Shown here in pieces: positions 6,636 to 7,323 of a stretch of DNA of 7,323 nt. The translations under genes and the position numbers were made by a program. Every line of letters starts with the position of its first letter. Within the stretch, counting starts at the first letter, position 1. This DNA is from Propionibacteriaceae bacterium (GTDB taxonomy: Bacteria; Actinomycetota; Actinomycetes; Propionibacteriales; Propionibacteriaceae), in the NCBI GenBank assembly GCA_027346035.1, contig DAIESZ010000066.1, positions 1 to 7,323 on the forward strand, written 5' to 3'. Under the pieces are notes generated by a model that saw only the letters and a list, made by a program, of their open reading frames with translations, was not told where the DNA came from and did not search any database.

Positions 6636-7323
6636 TCATCCCGTGGCGCCACGGTGATCATCGGCGACGGCCGTCGTCGGCCGATCGCCCAGGATGGCGT
6701 CCATCAACTCGGCCGTGCGCAGAGCGCTGCGGCCGGTGCTCGGGCAGGTACCCCTGCCGCCCAACTCGTCCAGGATGGTCGCCACGAGGGGCCCGTGGAC
6801 GTGCGCGGGGTCGCCGACGTCGAACGCCTCGACGCCGTCGGCGGTGAGCAGTCGGATCGGCGTGGGCGCGAAGCTCGCGAAGCGCAGGATACCCTCCGTC
6901 CCGCTGATGACCGTCTCATCGACCGTGTCGGGCGTGCCGAAGGCCCACGAGCCCGAGCCCACGACATCGCCGAAGCGGTAGCTGCCGGAGACGGCGTGCG
7001 CGTCGGCCGAGGCGACGCCGGCGGCGTCCGTAGCAGGCCCCAGGAGCAGGTCGAGCATGTCGAGCGTGTGGCAGGCCGTCTCGTAGAACTCGCCACCGCG
7101 GTTGCGCTCGGCGTCCCAGCGCCAGCCGGTGAAGTCCGCCGGCTTGCGCCACGTGGTCTGCACCGAGAGGGGCCGGCCCACCGCTCCCGCGCGGAGCAGG
7201 TCGCCGACCTTCACGAACCGGGGCAGGGTGCGCCGGTAGTAGGCGACCCAGAGCCGCACGCCCGCAGCGTCCGCGGCGTCGACCATCCGTCGGCCCTCGA
7301 GTGCAGACATCGCCAGCGGCTTC
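6636..7323 (-). CDS. Gfo/Idh/MocA-family NAD(P)-dependent oxidoreductase (5' end outside window)
   Basis: The last 228 residues of a Gfo/Idh/MocA-type dehydrogenase, a family that oxidises or reduces sugars, inositols and related polyols with NAD(P). The frame runs off the right edge, so roughly the first 90-100 residues, including the Rossmann glycine loop, are missing; the ATG at 7310 is internal. The visible part begins inside the catalytic Lys-Pro motif (KPLAMSALEG, from the family EKP motif) and continues with AADAAGVRLWVAYYRRTLP, typical of the end of the nucleotide domain. The C-terminal alpha/beta domain contains GGEFYETACHTLDMLDLLLG, corresponding to the GG(x)-D-x-x-x-H-(x)-xD catalytic segment, but with Glu where most members have Asp. 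It ends with the usual RSALRTAELMDAIL helix. It is the first visible gene of the sugar/polyol block, 76 nt before the AraM-like gene. The substrate cannot be told from this fragment. Confidence 0.9.
   Translation of the reverse strand, partial: KPLAMSALEGRRMVDAADAAGVRLWVAYYRRTLPRFVKVGDLLRAGAVGRPLSVQTTWRKPADFTGWRWDAERNRGGEFYETACHTLDMLDLLLGPATDAAGVASADAHAVSGSYRFGDVVGSGSWAFGTPDTVDETVISGTEGILRFASFAPTPIRLLTADGVEAFDVGDPAHVHGPLVATILDELGGRGTCPSTGRSALRTAELMDAILGDRPTTAVADDHRGATG

Noticed and set aside
6560..6661. Alternative upstream starts for the AraM-like protein (ATG 6661 or 6619)
   Set aside because: The strong AGGAGGTG lies just before ATG 6559, and the extension is polar, unlike a family N-terminus, and overlaps the preceding gene if begun at 6661.
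5210..6847. 545-codon open frame on the plus strand opposite the AraM-like gene
   Set aside because: It is antisense to a protein with clear family motifs and its translation is low-complexity His/Arg/Gly-rich sequence.

Overview
The window is a high-GC stretch from what is probably an actinobacterium. Third codon positions are mostly G or C, and no repeats or mobile-element genes are visible. All complete genes are read on the minus strand, so transcription runs from high to low coordinates, and they form two functional blocks.

Block 1 (about 7323 down to 3436) is a sugar or polyol catabolism cluster. It starts with a Gfo/Idh/MocA-type NAD(P)-dependent oxidoreductase cut by the window edge. 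An AraM-like metal-dependent glycerol-1-phosphate-dehydrogenase family protein follows, then an AraB-type L-ribulokinase of the FGGY family. The gaps are 76 and 49 nt, so the three are probably co-transcribed. No arabinose isomerase (araA) or ribulose-5-phosphate epimerase (araD) lies in the window. A plausible reading is that one dehydrogenase makes or consumes a ketopentose or polyol, AraB phosphorylates it, and the AraM-like enzyme handles a phosphorylated polyol or ketose. The true substrate is not visible from sequence.

A 555-nt non-coding interval (2881-3435) separates the blocks. It holds two GC-rich hairpins (3339-3369 and 3243-3270) that may end the kinase transcript. Next to the following gene there is a short AT-rich patch with short palindromes, likely a promoter/operator. 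I see no convincing gene in it.

Block 2 (2880 down to 96) is a tight three-gene operon: a PadR-family repressor, a zinc-independent quinone-oxidoreductase-like MDR enzyme, and a Bcr/CflA-type 12-TM drug efflux transporter. Both junctions are 4-nt ATGA overlaps, which suggests translational coupling. The arrangement fits a self-regulated detoxification/efflux cassette: sensor, reductase, pump.

At the extreme left edge (2-121, plus strand) an open frame with coding-like third positions and a hydrophobic product may be the 3' end of a convergent membrane-protein gene that overlaps the end of the efflux gene. I found no RNA genes, CRISPR arrays, insertion sequences or origins. Nothing here is clearly an undescribed system; the most interesting leads are the pairing of an AraM-like dehydrogenase with a ribulokinase and the palindromic PadR control region.
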